From JBBRLA01 sp038231615 (GTDB lineage: Bacteria > Myxococcota_A > Polyangia > Palsa-1104 > JAEUJZ01): a DNA stretch of 9,586 bases. Positions 6,317 through 9,586 of the stretch are shown here, one piece after another. How positions within the stretch are numbered: the first letter of the stretch is position 1; every line of letters starts with the position of its first letter. Below the pieces are notes generated by a model. It was not told where the DNA came from. It saw nothing but the letters and a program-made list of their open reading frames with translations, and made no database searches. The stretch lies in contig JBBRLA010000308.1 of the NCBI GenBank assembly GCA_038231615.1, positions 1-9,586 on the forward strand, read 5' to 3'. The position numbers were made by a program, and so were the translations under genes.

Positions 6317-6321
6317 GGAGG
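6317..6321 (+). promoter_or_regulatory. Ribosome binding site of the VWA gene
   Basis: GGAGG lies 5 bases before ATG 6327, fixing that start over the upstream in-frame TTG at 6300. Confidence 0.75.
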
Positions 6322-6326
6322 AACCC

Positions 6327-7529
6327 ATGGATAGCAAGCGCACCACGTATCTCATGCTTGGCAGCGCGGCAGCGCTGCTTGTGTTTGCCGTCCTGGGACC
6401 TTCGGGCCAGTCCGCATTGCAGCAAGCCCCGCCCCCCGGCAGACCCCAGGTAAGCCTGTCCCAGAGCACGCCCAAGCAGAAGGCCGAGGTATCCCAGGCG
6501 CCTCGGGTCGAGGTCGTCTTCACCCTGGACACCACCGGCTCCATGAGTGGCTTGATCGAAGGGGCCAAGAAGAAAGTCTGGGAACTTGCCCGATTCATCG
6601 CACAGGGCCAGCCGACCCCCGACCTGCGCATCGGCCTGGTCGCATACCGCGATATCGGGGACGAGTACGTCACCAAGAGCTTCGACCTGAGCGACGATCT
6701 AGACGCGGTGTACCAGAACCTTTTCTCCTTCACCGCCGCCGGCGGCGGCGATACGCCGGAACACGTGGCCAAGGCCCTTCACGACTCGGTCAACCGGATG
6801 AGTTGGTCGAGCGGCAACAACACCCTGCGCATCATCTATCTGGTCGGGGACGCGCCACCGCACACCGACTACACCGACGGCTATGACTACCTGGCCATCG
6901 CGCAGCAGGCGGCAACCCGGGGGATTCGAATCAATACCATTCGATGCGGCGCGGACCCCGACACGCTGCTCGCCTGGGCAGAGGTCGCCCGACGCGCCCA
7001 TGGCGAATTTACTTCCATCGATCAATCCGGGGGTATGGCCGAGGTGGTCACGCCCTATGACCGCGAACTTTCGGAGCTGAACCGCAAGCTCCTTTCCACT
7101 GCCATCGGCTACGGTACCGTCGAAAATCAAGCCGCGATGTACAGAAAGACAGCGGCCGCCGCTGCCGCGCCGATGGCCGCCCAGGCAGAGCGCGCGGGCA
7201 TCTTTGGGCTCCTTCAGACCAAAGGCAAGGCCGCCGCGATCAGCAGCGATGATCTGGTGGACGACGTGGCCAACAACAAGGCGGACCTGAAAACGCTGCC
7301 CGCAGCCGCCCTGCCGAAGCAAATGCAGGGGATGAGCCCGGAGGACAAGACGCGCTATCTTGAGGAAAAAGGCCGAGAGCGACGGGCCATCCTGGACCAG
7401 ATCAACGCCTTCACCGGCCAGCGGGATGTTTATTTGAAGAAAAGCCGTCCTGCCAGCGATGACGGCTTTGACGGCAAGATACGAGCGTCGTTGAAGAAGC
7501 AGGCCGCGGACGTGGGACTGGCCTTCTGA
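6327..7529 (+). CDS. Exported or membrane-anchored VWA-domain protein
   Basis: The 400-residue product begins with a basic N-terminus and a hydrophobic segment (about residues 8-24). This is a signal anchor or uncleaved signal peptide, so the rest should face the periplasm or outside. A Gln/Pro/Ser-rich linker (31-60) leads to a von Willebrand factor A domain (about 61-245). Its metal-ion-dependent adhesion site is complete: D68-T-T-G-S72, T143 in GGGDTPEH and D175 in VGDAPPH. VWA domains bind protein partners through a bound divalent cation. Residues 246-400 are Lys/Ala/Glu-rich and predicted helical, with no family I recognise. The D-T-T-G-S variant resembles VWA proteins annotated only by this domain in many Gram-negative bacteria. 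No MoxR ATPase is adjacent, so this is not the usual MoxR-VWA pair. Function unknown. Confidence 0.85.
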   Translation: MDSKRTTYLMLGSAAALLVFAVLGPSGQSALQQAPPPGRPQVSLSQSTPKQKAEVSQAPRVEVVFTLDTTGSMSGLIEGAKKKVWELARFIAQGQPTPDLRIGLVAYRDIGDEYVTKSFDLSDDLDAVYQNLFSFTAAGGGDTPEHVAKALHDSVNRMSWSSGNNTLRIIYLVGDAPPHTDYTDGYDYLAIAQQAATRGIRINTIRCGADPDTLLAWAEVARRAHGEFTSIDQSGGMAEVVTPYDRELSELNRKLLSTAIGYGTVENQAAMYRKTAAAAAAPMAAQAERAGIFGLLQTKGKAAAISSDDLVDDVANNKADLKTLPAAALPKQMQGMSPEDKTRYLEEKGRERRAILDQINAFTGQRDVYLKKSRPASDDGFDGKIRASLKKQAADVGLAF

Positions 7530-7554
7530 CGGGCCTGATTGGCGGAAGCTTTTT
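7523..7554 (+). terminator. Possible weak terminator between convergent genes
   Basis: CTTC (7523-7526) can pair with GAAG (7545-7548), with an inner GCC (7533-7535)/GGC (7541-7543) and internal mismatches, followed by TTTTT (7550-7554). It lies in the 23-bp gap before the end of the DnaJ gene and would serve the VWA transcript. The stem is poor. Confidence 0.3.
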
Positions 7555-8470
7555 ATGGCGTTCCCTTGATCAGCTTGCCGAATTGCTCGATGAGCGTTCG
7601 GGCTTCTTCTGGGACCTGCTTTGGCACTACGATCTGAATCACGCCGTACAGATCGCCCCGTCCGCCCTTACGATCCGAGGCGCCCTTACCGCGCAGCCTG
7701 AGCTTCTGTCCGCTGGAGGTCCCCGCGGGCACGGAGACCTGGGCCTTGCCTTCCAGGGTTTGCACATCCGCCTTGGTCCCAAGGACTGCTTCATCGATCT
7801 GGATGAGGACATCGACCTCCAGGTCGACGCCTCTGCGGCGAATGGACGGATGGGGTAGGACATGCACTTTCACCAGCAGGTCCCCTGGTGCCCCGCCGCG
7901 CGCTCCCGTACGGCCCTGGCCGGGCACTCGAATCGTCTCCCCATCCTCCACGCCAGCCGGGATGCGCATGACGACCTTTCGCCCCCCCTGATTGTGGGGC
8001 TCCAGGGTCAAGGTCTTCTCCACCCCCAGAGCGGCCTCCGAAAGGGCCAGGTCAATACTGGTCTGGAGATCCGTCCCACGCTGGACTCGCTTGCCGGTCG
8101 CCCGCCCCTCGCCGAAAGAATCCGGCATGCTCCCGATGCCCCCGAAAAGGTCCTCCAGGTTGATATTGACGTCCATTCGCCGCCCGCGGCGACCGGTGGC
8201 CCCGCCGCCAAATCCGCCAAATCCCTGAGGGAACCCCCCCGACCCAGCAAACGGGTTCTTGCGCTGGGTGTCGTATTCCTCGCGCTTCTTGGTGTCACCG
8301 AGGGTGTCATAGGCCTCGGAAATCTCCTTGAACTTCGCCTCCTTGGCCTTGTCTCCGCCGTTCGCGTCGGGATGGTACTTCTTGGCCAGTTTGCGATAGG
8401 CCTTCTTCAGCTCATCGGCTGTTGCCGCCTCGCCTACGCCAAGAGTCTTGTAAAAGTCCTTCAATGCCAT
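7553..8470 (-). CDS. cbpA: DnaJ-type cochaperone without zinc finger (CbpA-like)
   Basis: The 305-residue protein is a type II J-domain protein that stimulates DnaK ATPase and delivers misfolded substrates. The J domain is residues 1-70, with the essential HPD at 33-35 in KKYHPDA. A Gly/Phe-rich segment follows (about 72-92: GSGGF, GFGGFGGG), then a basic patch GRRGRR (93-98). NLEDLFGGIG (104-113) is the conserved start of the next region. Two beta-sandwich substrate-binding domains (about 131-285) carry PAGVEDGETIRVPGQG and PAGTSSGQKLRLRGKG. There is no CxxCxGxG zinc-finger domain and no cysteine at all, as in CbpA. Its ATG directly abuts the clpB TAA (TAAATG), so the two are coupled. AAGG inside the clpB end is the likely RBS. 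In E. coli, CbpA also binds DNA; whether this one does is unknown. Confidence 0.93.
   Translation of the reverse strand: MALKDFYKTLGVGEAATADELKKAYRKLAKKYHPDANGGDKAKEAKFKEISEAYDTLGDTKKREEYDTQRKNPFAGSGGFPQGFGGFGGGATGRRGRRMDVNINLEDLFGGIGSMPDSFGEGRATGKRVQRGTDLQTSIDLALSEAALGVEKTLTLEPHNQGGRKVVMRIPAGVEDGETIRVPGQGRTGARGGAPGDLLVKVHVLPHPSIRRRGVDLEVDVLIQIDEAVLGTKADVQTLEGKAQVSVPAGTSSGQKLRLRGKGASDRKGGRGDLYGVIQIVVPKQVPEEARTLIEQFGKLIKGTP

Positions 8471-9586
<1,116 letters not shown>

Overview
The window is a GC-rich, densely coded bacterial chromosome segment with no phage, transposon, CRISPR, tRNA or rRNA signal. It looks like a Gram-negative: PcnB-type poly(A) polymerase, a ClpB/CbpA-like chaperone pair, queuosine biosynthesis and a REP-like palindrome resembling gammaproteobacterial ones. 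A myxobacterial, NC10 or other deep proteobacterial-type lineage would fit equally well. The genus cannot be named from this sequence.

Layout, left to right. (1) Bases 1-294 hold the C-terminal end of a TPR-type protein, followed by a good intrinsic terminator. (2) Bases 431-2105 form a two-gene phosphate-uptake operon: a DUF47/PhoU-like regulator overlapping a PiT phosphate permease by 8 bp. (3) pcnB (2213-3661) has its own plausible promoter and runs towards (4) queC (complement 3713-4411), a preQ0 synthase. (5) A divergent class I SAM-dependent methyltransferase of unknown substrate ends at 5411. (6) An inverted-repeat-rich intergenic stretch leads into a strong-looking sigma70-type promoter and a short gene (5625-6044). 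Its product has two copies of an aromatic 'G-(F/Y)-LYFL' module and a long Lys/Ala/Pro tail like histone H1, so it is a likely nucleic-acid-binding protein. (7) A 282-bp gap with a REP-like palindrome precedes an exported or membrane-anchored von Willebrand factor A protein (6327-7529). (8) Converging on it from the right is a chaperone operon on the minus strand: the ClpB C-terminal half (entering from the right edge), whose stop codon directly abuts the start of a zinc-finger-less DnaJ (CbpA-like) gene.

The pairs that clearly work together are DUF47-PiT (phosphate uptake and its control) and ClpB-DnaJ (protein disaggregation with its J-domain cochaperone for DnaK). The other genes are single-gene units. 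I see no convincing new multi-gene system. The least explained items are the repeat-plus-histone-tail small protein with its structured upstream region, the VWA protein, and a few short extragenic repeats.
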